The notes beneath the pieces were generated by a model. That model saw only the letters and a list, made by a program, of their open reading frames with translations, was not told the DNA's origin and searched no databases. Positions 51,784-63,584 of a DNA stretch of 64,000 bases are shown here, piece by piece. A program made the translations under genes and the position numbers. How positions within the stretch are numbered: the first letter of the stretch is position 1; every line of letters starts with the position of its first letter. This DNA is from Achromobacter xylosoxidans A8 (lineage in GTDB: Bacteria > Pseudomonadota > Gammaproteobacteria > Burkholderiales > Burkholderiaceae_B): positions 1,178,001-1,242,000 of the forward strand of contig NC_014640.1 of NCBI RefSeq assembly GCF_000165835.1, in the 5' to 3' direction.

Positions 51784-52320
51784 TTACTTGAGCGGCTCGG
51801 GGGCGTTGCCCGGCTGGCCAGGATACTGGTTGAGAGGGCTGACCGGTGCGGCGGCGTCGCGCTTGCGCTGGTCTTCCTCTTCCTTCTGGCGGGCTTCGTC
51901 CTCCGTGAGGCGCTTGTCCGCCTTTTCGTCGGCGACGGCGTTGGGCGTATTGATCTGGTATGGCTGCAGGTCAGGCTGCTTGTCGCCTTCCCAGCGGGTC
52001 AGGCGGTCGTTTTCGAACCAGACCGTGAATTTGCGCTCCTGGGCGTCGCCGTAACCGGGCTTGTAGTAGTAGGGGTAGTCCCAGCGGTTGGCGTGCAGCA
52101 CGCTGGTCAGCGTCGGGCTGCCGAGGGCGAAGCGCACCTGTTCGCGCGTCATGCCGGGCTGCAGCAGGGCCACCTGCTCCTGGGTGATCCAGTTTCCTTG
52201 CTGGACGCCGGCTTTGTAGGGGAAGCCCCACTTGTCCCCCGAGCATCCGGCCAGGGCGACGGCCAGGGCGGCCACCGCCAGGCCGGTCTTCAGCGAGCGG
52301 GAGGGAATTCGTGCAATCAT
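51784..52320 (-). CDS. bamE: Outer-membrane assembly lipoprotein BamE
   Basis: A 178-residue lipoprotein of the BAM complex (also called OmlA or SmpA). Signal peptide with lipobox AVALAGCSG; mature BamE domain with QGNWITQEQVALLQPGMTREQVRFALGSP and WDYPYYYKPG, then FTVWFENDRLTRWEGD. A charged Glu/Lys-rich tail of about 50 residues ending in a Pro-rich stretch extends it beyond the E. coli protein, as in other Burkholderiales. ATG at 52320 is preferred over a GTG two codons earlier. Divergent from fur. Confidence 0.93.
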   Translation of the reverse strand: MIARIPSRSLKTGLAVAALAVALAGCSGDKWGFPYKAGVQQGNWITQEQVALLQPGMTREQVRFALGSPTLTSVLHANRWDYPYYYKPGYGDAQERKFTVWFENDRLTRWEGDKQPDLQPYQINTPNAVADEKADKRLTEDEARQKEEEDQRKRDAAAPVSPLNQYPGQPGNAPEPLK

Positions 52321-52472
52321 GGACACTACGCGCCCCTATTATTTGGAAGCAGACAAAACCGTTATCATAAAGGTTTCATAAGGATAGTTCCGCGTGGCGG
52401 CATGATTTCGGTGAGCCGGCTCGCGGTGAACCTATCCTGCCCATGCCAACGCGGACGGAGAGCGATTACACC

Positions 52473-52892
52473 ATGAGCGACCAAAGCGAACTGAAGAACA
52501 TGGGTTTGAAGGCGACGTTCCCCCGCCTGAAAATTCTTGATATTTTCCGGAAATCGGATCAACGGCACCTGAGCGCCGAAGACGTCTATCGCGCCCTGAT
52601 CGGCGAAAACGTCGAAATCGGGCTGGCCACCGTCTACCGCGTCCTGACCCAGTTCGAACAGGCCGGCATTCTTGCCCGCAGCCAGTTCGACAGCGGCAAG
52701 GCGGTGTTCGAGCTCAACGACGGCGATCATCACGATCACCTGATCTGCACGAACTGCGGCAAGGTGGTCGAGTTTTCGGACCCCGAGATCGAAAAGCGTC
52801 AGCAAAAGATTGCCAAGGACAACGCCTTCGCGCTGGAAAGCCACGCCATGGTGTTGTACGGCATTTGCGGCAGCTGCATGAAGGGCCGCTGA
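52473..52892 (+). CDS. fur: Ferric uptake regulator Fur
   Basis: A 139-residue metal-responsive repressor. The winged helix reads [18 protein letters not shown], then [31 protein letters not shown]. The metal-binding His-rich segment is [22 protein letters not shown], and the last Cys pair is CGSCMK. ATG at 52473 is preferred over 52443. The divergent bamE-fur arrangement is usual in beta- and gammaproteobacteria. The 152-bp gap contains AT-rich sequence (GTTATCATAAAGGTTTCATAAGG) probably holding the fur promoter. Confidence 0.96.
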   Translation: MSDQSELKNMGLKATFPRLKILDIFRKSDQRHLSAEDVYRALIGENVEIGLATVYRVLTQFEQAGILARSQFDSGKAVFELNDGDHHDHLICTNCGKVVEFSDPEIEKRQQKIAKDNAFALESHAMVLYGICGSCMKGR

Positions 52893-52948
52893 TCCCGGCC
52901 CGGTAGTCCAGCCCGCGGCTACGCTCGCAGCGGGTATGCGAGATCCAA

Positions 52949-52977
52949 AGCCCCTTCAGGTTGAAGGGGCTTTTTTT
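52949..52977. terminator. Terminator between fur and recN
   Basis: AGCCCCTTCA and TGAAGGGGCT form a perfect 10-bp stem with a GGT loop, followed by T runs (52971-52977). AAA on the other side allows some termination of the converging recN strand too. Confidence 0.9.
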
Positions 52978-53035
52978 GTGTGCGAGATGAAATCAGACCC
53001 GCCCCGGCGTTGTTGGCGGGAGCGGAGGGAGCCTT

Positions 53036-54691
53036 TCAGTCCTGTCCGAAGCCTGCCAGCATTTCGCGGGCATGTTCGCGGGTGGTCGCGGTGAGCTTGA
53101 TGCCGCCCAGCATGCGCGCGATTTCCTCGACGCGGGCGGGGGCGTCCAGCTCTTCGATGCTGGAACGGGTCGCGCCGCGCGATTCGGCCTTGCTGACCAG
53201 GAACTGGTTGTTGGCGCAGGCCGCGACCTGGGGCAGATGGGTCACGCACAGGACCTGATGGCGTTCGCCGAGTTCGCGCAGCAGCTTGCCGACGGCCTCG
53301 GCCACCGCGCCGCCGACGCCGCTGTCGACTTCGTCGAAGATCAGCGTGGGCACGCGCGCGGCGCGGCTGGCGATGACGGACAGCGCCAGCGAGATCCGCG
53401 ACAGTTCGCCGCCTGAGGCCACCTTGGCGAGCGGGCGCGGCGTGGTGCCGGCATGGCCGGCCACCAGGAATTCGACCTGCTCGTTGCCATGCGCGGAGGG
53501 CGCCGATGCGGCCAGGGTGGGCTCGAACTTGCCGCCCTGCATGGCCAGCGTCTGCATGGCCTGCGTGACCTGCTTGCCCAGGTCCTTGGCGACCTTGCGG
53601 CGCGCCGTCGTCAATTTCGCCGCGCCGGCGTCGTACTGCGCCTGCGCGGCCTGTGCCTGGGCGCGCAGGGCATCGATGTCGCCCGCGGCCTGCAGCGCCT
53701 TGAGCTGCGCATGCAGCGTGTCGCGCAGCTCGCAAAGCGCGTCGGGCTCGACACGGAATTTGCGGGCGGTTTCGAACACCAGGCCCAGGCGCGCCTCGAC
53801 AGCCACAAGTCTCTGCGGATCGAGGTCGACGCGGCTGACGTAGTTGTTCAGGTCCGACACGGCCTCGCTGATGGCGATGCGCGCCGATTCCAGTTCATCG
53901 TGCACGCCTTGCAGGCCGGGGTCATGGCGCAGCATCTGCTGGATGCGGTGGTTGGCAGACGTGAGCCGGTGGTGCGCGGAGTCGCCTTCGCCGTCGAGGG
54001 CGTCAATGATCTGCGTGGCGCCGTCCAGCAGCGATTGCGAGTGCGACAGGCGCGTGTGTTCGGACTGCAGCGCGTCCCATTCGTCGGGGCCGAGGTTCAA
54101 CTGGTCGAGTTCGTCGACTTGCCATTGCAGGCGGTCGCGTTCGGTGGCCAGGCTGGCGGCGTCCTTTTCTGCGGCTTCCAGCTGGCGCGCCAGCGCGCGC
54201 CATTGCTTCCAGGCCTGGCCGACCGCGTTGCGCAGTTCGCCATGGCCGCCGTGGGCGTCCAGCAGGTCGCGCTGGGCGTCGGCGCGCATCAGGCTTTGGT
54301 GCGCATGCTGGCCGTGGATGTCGACCAGGCTGTCGCCCAGTTCGCGCAATTGCGCCACGGTGGCCGGCGTGCCGTTGATGTAGGCGCGGCTGCGGCCCTG
54401 GGCGTCGATGACGCGGCGCAGCGACAGCTCAGCGTCGGCGTCGATCTCGCGCTCTTGCAGCCACGCGACCAGCCCCTTGGGCGTGTCGAAGACCGCGGTG
54501 ATGTCGGCGCGCGGCGCGCCTTCGCGCAGCATGCTGGCGTCGCCGCGTTCGCCCAGCGCGAGCGCCAGCGCGTCCACCAGTATGGATTTGCCCGCGCCGG
54601 TTTCGCCGGAAAAGACGCTGAAGCCGGGGCCGAAATGGATCTCGGTCTGTTCGACGATGACGAAGTCGCGGATATGCAGGGTGCGCAGCAT
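53036..54691 (-). CDS. recN: DNA repair protein RecN
   Basis: A 551-residue SMC-like ATPase for double-strand break repair. Walker A is GETGAGKSILVDAL near the N terminus; coiled-coil regions occupy about 150-370. The C-terminal ATPase half has ASGGELSRISLAL (ABC signature) and LIFDEVDSGVGG (Walker B). It is 13 bp downstream of nadK on the same strand, the usual pair in this group. Full length. Confidence 0.95.
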   Translation of the reverse strand: MLRTLHIRDFVIVEQTEIHFGPGFSVFSGETGAGKSILVDALALALGERGDASMLREGAPRADITAVFDTPKGLVAWLQEREIDADAELSLRRVIDAQGRSRAYINGTPATVAQLRELGDSLVDIHGQHAHQSLMRADAQRDLLDAHGGHGELRNAVGQAWKQWRALARQLEAAEKDAASLATERDRLQWQVDELDQLNLGPDEWDALQSEHTRLSHSQSLLDGATQIIDALDGEGDSAHHRLTSANHRIQQMLRHDPGLQGVHDELESARIAISEAVSDLNNYVSRVDLDPQRLVAVEARLGLVFETARKFRVEPDALCELRDTLHAQLKALQAAGDIDALRAQAQAAQAQYDAGAAKLTTARRKVAKDLGKQVTQAMQTLAMQGGKFEPTLAASAPSAHGNEQVEFLVAGHAGTTPRPLAKVASGGELSRISLALSVIASRAARVPTLIFDEVDSGVGGAVAEAVGKLLRELGERHQVLCVTHLPQVAACANNQFLVSKAESRGATRSSIEELDAPARVEEIARMLGGIKLTATTREHAREMLAGFGQD

Positions 54692-54704
54692 GTCGGGGCG
54701 CTTA

Positions 54705-55604
54705 CTACTCTACGTTGTCGGAGGCTTCGGGCATCAGGTTCCAGTGCAGCTTGCGGCGCAGGGTGGAGAAGAAACTGTAGCCTTCGGGATGCACGAAGCG
54801 GATGGTATAGGGGGCGCGCTGCACGACGATACGGTCGCCCGGCTGCAGGTCGGACCAGGTCTGCATGTCGAAATGCACGCTGGCCCCGACTTCGACGCGG
54901 CCCATGGCCGTGAGCGTCATGTTCAGCACGCCGGAATCGGGAATGACGATGGGGCGGTTGGACAGCGTTTGCGGCGCCACGGGCACCAGCACCATGGCAT
55001 TCATGCCGGGATGCAGGATGGGGCCGTTGGCCGACAGCGCGTACGCGGTGGAGCCCGTGGGCGTGGCGATGATCAGGCCGTCGGCGCGCTGCGTGTACAT
55101 GAAGGCGCCGTCCAGCTCCACCCGCACTTCGATCATGCCGCCGCGTCCCGCGCGGTTCAGCACCACGTCGTTCAGGGCGGATGCGGAATACATCTTCTGG
55201 TCGCCGCGCCACACGCTGCCTTCCAGCAGCATGCGTTCTTCGATCTGGAAGCTGCCTTCGAGCACGCGCGCCAGTGCAGCGTGCGCGTCCTGCAGCGCGA
55301 TGTCGGTGATGAAACCCAGGCGGCCGTGGTTGATGCCGACCAGCGGCATGCCGTAGGGCGCGAGGTGGCGGCTTGCGCCCAGCACGGTACCATCGCCGCC
55401 CATGACCACGGCCAGCGACGCGGTCTTGCCGATTTCCTCGAGCGTAGCGACGGGGTATTCGGTCAATCCGGTATTGCGCGCCGTGTCCGCATCGATGAGC
55501 ACTTGCCGGCCCGCTTGCGTCAGCGCGTGGGCCAGTGCTCTCAGCGGTGTGTCCAGGCCGGTGTCCTGGTATCTGCCGATCAGGGCTACGGTAGGAAAAT
55601 GCAT
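54705..55604 (-). CDS. nadK: NAD kinase
   Basis: A 299-residue kinase making NADP from NAD. The signature GGDGTVLGA is near residue 70, followed by GINHGRLGFITDI; the C-terminal domain has the conserved RADGLIIATPTGSTAYALSANGP loop. Start ATG at 55604. It is divergent from hrcA with a 141-bp gap and followed by recN. Confidence 0.95.
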   Translation of the reverse strand: MHFPTVALIGRYQDTGLDTPLRALAHALTQAGRQVLIDADTARNTGLTEYPVATLEEIGKTASLAVVMGGDGTVLGASRHLAPYGMPLVGINHGRLGFITDIALQDAHAALARVLEGSFQIEERMLLEGSVWRGDQKMYSASALNDVVLNRAGRGGMIEVRVELDGAFMYTQRADGLIIATPTGSTAYALSANGPILHPGMNAMVLVPVAPQTLSNRPIVIPDSGVLNMTLTAMGRVEVGASVHFDMQTWSDLQPGDRIVVQRAPYTIRFVHPEGYSFFSTLRRKLHWNLMPEASDNVE

Positions 55605-55745
55605 GGCTGCTTGCGTATCAAAAAAGGCCGGACCAGAAGCCGAAACCTGCCCGGAATGGGCGGTTTAGCCGATTATATGGGGCCGCATATGTGCTTGCGG
55701 GACAAAAATCGCCTCAATTGAAAAAGATTCCCTAAAATACTTGTT

Positions 55746-56750
55746 ATGGATGACCGCGCACGCGCACTACTGAAAGCGTTGATCGAACGCTATATCGCCG
55801 ATGGGCAGCCAGTCGGCTCGCGGACGCTATCGAAAGTATTCGACTTGTCCCCGGCCACGATCCGCAATGTGATGTCGGATCTCGAAGAACTGGGACTGAT
55901 CCACAGCCCGCACACCTCGGCCGGCCGCGTTCCCACGCCGCGGGGTTACCGCATGTTCGTCGATTCGCTGCTGGCGGTGCAGTCCTACCAGCTCGAGCCG
56001 CACAACATGGGCGAGATGCTGGCGGCCGCCGAACCCACCCGGGCCGTCAACGCGGCGGCGGCGCTGCTGTCCAACCTGACCCAGTTCGCGGGGGTGGTGT
56101 TGACGCCCAAGCGCGCCCAGGTGTTCCGCCAGATCGAATTCATCCGCCTGTCCGACAAGCGCGTGCTGCTCATCATCGTCACGCCCGACGGCGACGTCCA
56201 GAACCGCATTCTTTTCGTCCAGCGCGACTACGCCGAGGCGGAATTGCTGGAAGCCGGCAATTTCTTCAACATGCACTTCGCCGGCAAGTCCTTCAATGCG
56301 GTGCGGCAGACGCTGTCGACCGAACTGGCGCAGCTGCGCGAAGATATCTCGCGGCTGATGCAGGCCGCGGTCGAAGCCAGCGCGGAAGCCGCCGAGGACG
56401 GCGACGCCATGGTCATCTCCGGCGAGCGCAAGCTGCTGGACGTGACCGACATCGCGTCCGACATGGACCGCCTGCGCAAGATGTTCTCGCTGTTCGAGAA
56501 AAAGACCGACCTGTTGCAGCTGCTGGACGTGTCCACCCGCGCCCAGGGCGTGCAGATCTACATCGGCGGCGATTCGCAGCTGGTGCCGATGGAAGAGGTC
56601 TCGGTCATCACCGCGCCTTATGGCGTGGACGGCAAGGTCGTGGGCACGCTGGGCGTCATCGGCCCCACCCGCATGTCCTATGAACGCGTCATTCCCATCG
56701 TGGATATCACGGCGCGCTTGCTGTCCAACGCCCTCAGCCATAACCAGTAG
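55746..56750 (+). CDS. hrcA: Heat-inducible transcription repressor HrcA
   Basis: A 334-residue repressor of chaperone genes. The N-terminal winged helix reads [24 protein letters not shown], then [18 protein letters not shown] and [20 protein letters not shown]. The C-terminal GAF-like and inserted domains follow, ending [19 protein letters not shown]. HrcA acts on CIRCE inverted repeats and depends on GroEL for folding. I found no CIRCE element in this window, so its targets (typically groESL) lie elsewhere. It shares the heat-shock neighbourhood with grpE-dnaKJ. Confidence 0.95.
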   Translation: MDDRARALLKALIERYIADGQPVGSRTLSKVFDLSPATIRNVMSDLEELGLIHSPHTSAGRVPTPRGYRMFVDSLLAVQSYQLEPHNMGEMLAAAEPTRAVNAAAALLSNLTQFAGVVLTPKRAQVFRQIEFIRLSDKRVLLIIVTPDGDVQNRILFVQRDYAEAELLEAGNFFNMHFAGKSFNAVRQTLSTELAQLREDISRLMQAAVEASAEAAEDGDAMVISGERKLLDVTDIASDMDRLRKMFSLFEKKTDLLQLLDVSTRAQGVQIYIGGDSQLVPMEEVSVITAPYGVDGKVVGTLGVIGPTRMSYERVIPIVDITARLLSNALSHNQ

Positions 56751-56789
56751 GTCTATCCGAAGCTACGTCCTCCTCGCGGAGGAAGGGGA

Positions 56790-58134
<1,345 letters not shown>

Positions 58135-58305
58135 AGTAGCTAGCCGCGGCAGGTGTCCGCCGTTTGCCGGATGGCGGTGGAAAACGCCGAATCTATGCTT
58201 GCAGTCTTAGATTTGACGGCATTTGGCGGAAATTGGGCGGGTTTTTGAGTACATTCAGACTGCCTCTGCTGCCCGGTGCCGTCAGGGAATATTTGCTTTC
58301 CCGGG
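58135..58305. other. Gap upstream of the grpE promoter
   Basis: About 170 bp with no gene. GGCGGTGGAAAACGCCG and TTTGACGGCATTTGGCGG are present but no complete terminator stem with T run is convincing for the hemH transcript; GGGCGGGTTTTTGAG near 58236-58250 has a T run without a clear stem. Confidence 0.4.
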
Positions 58306-58333
58306 CTTGAAATAGGGGTATTGGCCCCCATTC
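58306..58333 (+). promoter_or_regulatory. Sigma-32 promoter of grpE
   Basis: CTTGAAA (58306-58312), a 13-bp spacer and CCCCATTC (58326-58333) match the sigma-32 consensus CTTGAAA-N11..16-CCCCATNT at all but one defined position. It ends 37 bp before the grpE start. Heat-shock control of grpE by RpoH is therefore expected. Confidence 0.85.
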
Positions 58334-58369
58334 ATGTCTGCGAAAGCCATTCTTTTTGGAGGATTCCCC

Positions 58370-58927
58370 ATGACGGCACCCAACGAGCCTGTAGACCAGA
58401 CGCCCGAAGTCGGCCAGAACGCCGATGCGGCCTCCGCCGCCGAGGACGCCATGCAGGCCGAGCTGAACGAGTTGCGCGCCCAGCTGGACGCCGCCCAGGC
58501 TACCGTCAACGAGCAGCAGGACCAGCTTCTGCGCATCCGGGCCGAAGCCGAGAACGTGCGCCGCCGCGCCCAGGAAGACGTGTCCAAGGCGCGCAAGTTC
58601 GGCATCGAGTCTTTCGCCGAAAGCCTGGTCCCGGTCAAGGACAGCCTGGAAGCCGCGCTGGCCCAGCCTGACCAGACCGTTGAAACGCTGCGCGAGGGCG
58701 TGGAAGTGACGCTCAAGCAATTGACGGCCGGCTTCGAGCGCAATCTGCTCAAGGAAATCGCGCCGGTGCAGGGCGACAAGTTCGACCCGCACCAGCATCA
58801 GGCCATTTCGTCCATACCCGCCGAGCAGCCCGCCAATACCGTGGTGCAGCTGCTGCAGAAGGGTTATGCCATCGCCGACCGGACCCTGCGCCCGGCCTTG
58901 GTGGTGGTGTCCGCCGGCCAGGGCTGA
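58370..58927 (+). CDS. grpE: Nucleotide exchange factor GrpE
   Basis: A 185-residue co-chaperone that releases ADP from DnaK. An acidic N-terminal tail precedes a long helix (about 40-95; [20 protein letters not shown]), with [16 protein letters not shown] as the conserved part. The C-terminal beta domain has [28 protein letters not shown] and [20 protein letters not shown] at 58370 after GGAGGATTCCCC is preferred over 58334. A sigma-32 promoter precedes it. Confidence 0.95.
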   Translation: MTAPNEPVDQTPEVGQNADAASAAEDAMQAELNELRAQLDAAQATVNEQQDQLLRIRAEAENVRRRAQEDVSKARKFGIESFAESLVPVKDSLEAALAQPDQTVETLREGVEVTLKQLTAGFERNLLKEIAPVQGDKFDPHQHQAISSIPAEQPANTVVQLLQKGYAIADRTLRPALVVVSAGQG

Positions 58928-58941
58928 ACAGGCCGCGCGCC

Positions 58942-59346
58942 ATGACGGATCCCCGGTTCGACCCCGCCCAGGTTTTCCAGGTGTTCGGCATGCGTCATGT
59001 CGACACCGCGGGATTCGACGAGGCGGTGGTTCAGGCGCCGGGGACGGATCTGCGCTGCGTGTTTCTGTGGGGCCAGGATTGCTACAACTGCAATCTTTTC
59101 AAGCAGGCGGCCCTGCTGCATCAGGAAACGCTGCTGGGACTGGGCCTGACCTGGTTCGAGGCGGACGTCTACGCGGACGAAGCGCTGGGAAGGCGCTTTT
59201 CCCTGCATGGCGTCCCCACTTTTGTGCTGTACCGCGCCGGGAAGCGGCTGGGCCGAATCACGGGCTGGCCTGGCTTGCCGCAGTTCACGGCGGCCATGCG
59301 CCGCTTGCAGGAGCCGGCTGCAGAAAATTCCGGCCAGGCGTCTTGA
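58942..59346 (+). CDS. Thioredoxin-family protein between grpE and dnaK
   Basis: A 134-residue protein with a thioredoxin fold. The redox motif is VFLWGQDCYNCNLFKQ (CxxC = Cys-Tyr-Asn-Cys), and FSLHGVPTFVLYRAGK has the cis-Pro before the last strands. There is no signal peptide, so it should be cytoplasmic. It begins 14 bp after grpE, and its stop codon lies inside the -35 of the dnaK promoter. Placement suggests that it is co-induced by heat and may serve disulphide repair of DnaK clients; no direct evidence in sequence. Confidence 0.82.
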   Translation: MTDPRFDPAQVFQVFGMRHVDTAGFDEAVVQAPGTDLRCVFLWGQDCYNCNLFKQAALLHQETLLGLGLTWFEADVYADEALGRRFSLHGVPTFVLYRAGKRLGRITGWPGLPQFTAAMRRLQEPAAENSGQAS

Positions 59347-59370
59347 AAAACCCTGCGGACAGCCCCAGTT
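59342..59370 (+). promoter_or_regulatory. Sigma-32 promoter of dnaK
   Basis: CTTGAAA (59342-59348), a 14-bp spacer and CCCCAGTT (59363-59370) match the sigma-32 consensus well. The -35 overlaps the TGA stop of the upstream thioredoxin-family gene. dnaK can thus be transcribed from its own heat-shock promoter as well as from that of grpE. Confidence 0.82.
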
Positions 59371-59426
59371 ATGTGGGGACAAGAAGTTTCTCCCTATTTT
59401 CATAGATTCAATCAAGGTAACCGACC

Positions 59427-61352
<1,926 letters not shown>

Positions 61353-61461
61353 TGGCCGGGCGCTGACCTGCCTCTGCCGCCCGGTAGCCGGAGAAATCCG
61401 CCTACCGGGCGTACTCATTCTGTAGCACTGAAAAGAAGGCTCGTTTTCGAGCCCACGGATC

Positions 61462-62592
61462 ATGGCAAAACGTGACTATTACGAAGTCTTGGGCGTTGCG
61501 AAGAACGCTTCGGACGACGACCTCAAGAAGGCCTATCGAAAGCTGGCCATGAAGTACCATCCGGACCGCAACCCGGACAGCAAAGAAGCCGAAGAGAAGT
61601 TCAAGGAAGCCAAGGAAGCCTACGAGGTCCTGGGTGACGATCAGAAGCGCGCCGCCTACGACCGCTACGGCCATGCGGGCGTGGACCCCAACTCCGCCGG
61701 CATGGGCGGGGGCATGGGCGGCGGTTTCGCCGACGCCTTCGGCGACATCTTTGGTGAAATCTTCGGCGGCGGCGGTGGCGGTGGCCGCCGTGGCGGCGGC
61801 CCGCAGGTCTACCGCGGCGCCGACCTGAAGTACGCGCTGGAAATCACGCTGGAGCAGGCCGCGGCCGGCTTCGACACCGAGATCCGCGTGCCCAGCTGGG
61901 AACACTGCGACACCTGCCACGGTTCCGGCGCCAAGGCCGGCACCTCGCCCAAGACCTGCCGCACTTGCGGCGGCTCCGGCGCCGTGCGCATGCAGCAGGG
62001 TTTCTTCAGCGTGCAGCAGACCTGCCCGACCTGCCACGGCAACGGCAAGGAAATCACCGATCCGTGCCCTGCCTGCGATGGCGTGGGCCGCATCCGCCGC
62101 AACAAGACGCTGCAGGTCAAGATTCCGGCCGGCATCGACGACGGCATGCGCATCCGCTCCAGCGGCAACGGCGAGCCGGGCATCAACGGCGGCCCTCCGG
62201 GCGACCTGTATGTGGAAATCCACATCAAGCAGCACAAGATCTTCCAGCGCGACGGCGACGACCTGCACTGCGAACTGACCATCCCGTTCACGTCGGCGGC
62301 GTTGGGCGGCGAGCTTCAGGTGCCGACGCTGGGCGGCAAGGCCGAGATCTCGATCCCCGAAGGCACGCAGTCCGGCAAGACCTTCCGCCTGCGCGGCAAG
62401 GGCATCCGCGGCGTGCGCGGCAGCTACCCGGGCGATCTCTACTGCCATGTGGTGGTGGAAACGCCGGTGCGCCTGAGCGACGACCAGAAGAACATCCTGC
62501 GCCAGTTCGAGGCTTCGCTGAACGATGGCGGCGACCGCCATTCGCCGCAAAGCAAGTCCTGGACCGACCGGGTGAAGGAATTCTTCAGCTGA
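61462..62592 (+). CDS. dnaJ: Chaperone DnaJ (Hsp40)
   Basis: A 376-residue co-chaperone. J domain at 1-70 with HPD at residues 33-35; Gly-rich linker about 78-112; four zinc-binding CxxCxGxG repeats ([32 protein letters not shown]) at about 145-215; C-terminal substrate-binding domain. It stimulates the DnaK ATPase. It lies downstream of dnaK with a 109-bp gap lacking a clear extra promoter. A strong terminator follows. Confidence 0.98.
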   Translation: MAKRDYYEVLGVAKNASDDDLKKAYRKLAMKYHPDRNPDSKEAEEKFKEAKEAYEVLGDDQKRAAYDRYGHAGVDPNSAGMGGGMGGGFADAFGDIFGEIFGGGGGGGRRGGGPQVYRGADLKYALEITLEQAAAGFDTEIRVPSWEHCDTCHGSGAKAGTSPKTCRTCGGSGAVRMQQGFFSVQQTCPTCHGNGKEITDPCPACDGVGRIRRNKTLQVKIPAGIDDGMRIRSSGNGEPGINGGPPGDLYVEIHIKQHKIFQRDGDDLHCELTIPFTSAALGGELQVPTLGGKAEISIPEGTQSGKTFRLRGKGIRGVRGSYPGDLYCHVVVETPVRLSDDQKNILRQFEASLNDGGDRHSPQSKSWTDRVKEFFS

Positions 62593-62611
62593 ATCGCCTG
62601 ATGCAAGCAAG

Positions 62612-62640
62612 AAGGCCGCGACGTTGTCGCGGCCTTTTTT
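62612..62640 (+). terminator. Terminator after dnaJ
   Basis: AAGGCCGCGAC (62612-62622) and GTCGCGGCCTT (62626-62636) form a perfect 11-bp stem with a 3-base loop followed by a run of T, 20 bp after the dnaJ stop. It ends the heat-shock transcript. Confidence 0.92.
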
Positions 62641-62695
62641 TCGTCTTGGGATAAAGCAAAGGCGCCGTTGCGGGAAGATGGCGTGCGCAAATGAA

Positions 62696-62909
62696 AAGAC
62701 CGCGGCGCGAGCCGCGGTCCTGGTGCTGCTACTACAACTGCGATCACTGCTATTGCTACTGCGGTTACTGCAACTGCTGCATCAACTTCAACTTCAAACT
62801 TCAGCTTCTACCGCTACTTCTACTGCTACATCGACCGCTGCTGTCGCCGGTAAAAAACCGGCCTCAAACCATGATGCCGTCCGAGGCCGGCCGGGCCACA
62901 GCAAGCAGC
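62696..62909. repeat. Low-complexity CTN/TAC triplet tract with stem-loops
   Basis: A gene-free segment between dnaJ and the DUF4148-like gene. From about 62720 to 62835 it is built of imperfect 3-base units (CTGCTACTA, CTGCTATTGCTACTG, CTTCAACTTCAAACTTCAG). It is flanked by stems: GACCGCGGC/GCCGCGGTC (about 62699-62720) and GCCGGTAAAAAACCGGC near 62848. Read in one frame it gives Cys/Tyr-rich peptide and in the opposite strand a Val/Ala/Glu-rich one, both interrupted, so it is judged non-coding. Confidence 0.6.
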
Positions 62910-63299
62910 TCACCGGGTGATCGGCGGGTACTCGAGTTCGCCGAACGTGTATTGGCCGCTGGCCTTGGCTTGCGCCAGTTCCTGCTGGACGTCAGCGCGC
63001 GTCATGGCGCTGGCGGGGGCGGACACAGCCGCCGGGTATTCCAGTTCGCCAAACGTGTATTGGCCGCTGATCTTGGCTTGTTGCAGCTGGGCTTGCACTT
63101 CCTGCGAGCTCAGGCTGGTGGTCTGGGGCAGGGCGGGCGGATAGTCCAGCTCGCCGAAGGTGTACTGGCCGCTGATCTTGGCTTGCTGCAGTTCGGTGGC
63201 GACCTGGGCGCTGCTCTTGGCTTGTTCCGCGCCGGCGGCTTGGGCGCCAACGCCAACCAGGGCCAGGGATAGCAGCAGGGTGGTGGTTAGGGTTTTCAT
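62910..63299 (-). CDS. Exported DUF4148-like triple-repeat protein
   Basis: A 129-residue exported protein. A signal peptide (TLLLSLALVGVGAQAAGA) precedes three copies of a unit of about 36 residues containing VxxxLxQAKISGQYTFGELEYPP (third copy QAKASGQYTFGELEYPP). The pattern of a VQ.EL helix and terminal Tyr-Pro resembles DUF4148, common in Burkholderiales, usually as a single unit. Function unknown. GGAGGTCCACC precedes the ATG. It stands alone between two non-coding regions. Confidence 0.8.
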   Translation of the reverse strand: MKTLTTTLLLSLALVGVGAQAAGAEQAKSSAQVATELQQAKISGQYTFGELDYPPALPQTTSLSSQEVQAQLQQAKISGQYTFGELEYPAAVSAPASAMTRADVQQELAQAKASGQYTFGELEYPPITR

Positions 63300-63536
63300 G
63301 GTGGACCTCCAATTCGTCTTGGTTTGGGACCGAATCCGGCGGCCTTCCGTCGTGGTTCGTTGTTTGTTCCCGATGACTGAATTCTGCTCGTTATCTCACC
63401 TGGGATAAACCCGTATATCTTGAAAACATCTTTCCAAATAATCGAGTAATCATGTTCGCTTTTATGATTTCGTCCATTTTTGGCATAGTCGAGGGGTGTC
63501 CCTGTGAGTTTTGGTGAACTGACTCAGGGCGGCCAG
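63300..63536. other. AT-rich intergenic region before the DUF4148-like gene
   Basis: About 240 bp without a gene. An AT-rich core at about 63410-63485 (TATATCTTGAAAACATC, TAATCGAGTAATCATG) contrasts with the GC-rich genome and is the probable promoter of the leftward exported protein. No exact operator was identified. Confidence 0.45.
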
Positions 63537-63564
63537 GCGAAAAAAGCCCCGCCGTAGCGGGGCT
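63537..63564 (-). terminator. Terminator of the M16 peptidase gene
   Basis: AGCCCCGC (63545-63552) pairs with GCGGGGCT (63557-63564) around CGTA, with an A run on the left that is a T run for the leftward transcript. It lies about 20 bp beyond the peptidase stop. Confidence 0.88.
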
Positions 63565-63584
63565 TTGCAGGGAAACGGGGAGGC

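Noticed and set aside
53453..54913. 486-codon frame antisense to recN and the end of nadK
   Set aside because: Composition is that of a shadow frame, with no signal or domain; recN and nadK are certain on the other strand.
55605..55745. CIRCE element near hrcA or elsewhere in the heat-shock cluster
   Set aside because: I looked for TTAGCACTC-N9-GAGTGCTAA and saw no match; sigma-32 promoters explain grpE and dnaK control.
62691..63272. Cys/Tyr-rich peptide (CCYYNCDHCYCYCGYCNCC) as a metallothionein-like gene
   Set aside because: It arises from the CTN/TAC triplet tract, then continues into sequence antisense to the exported repeat protein; no ribosome binding site is seen.
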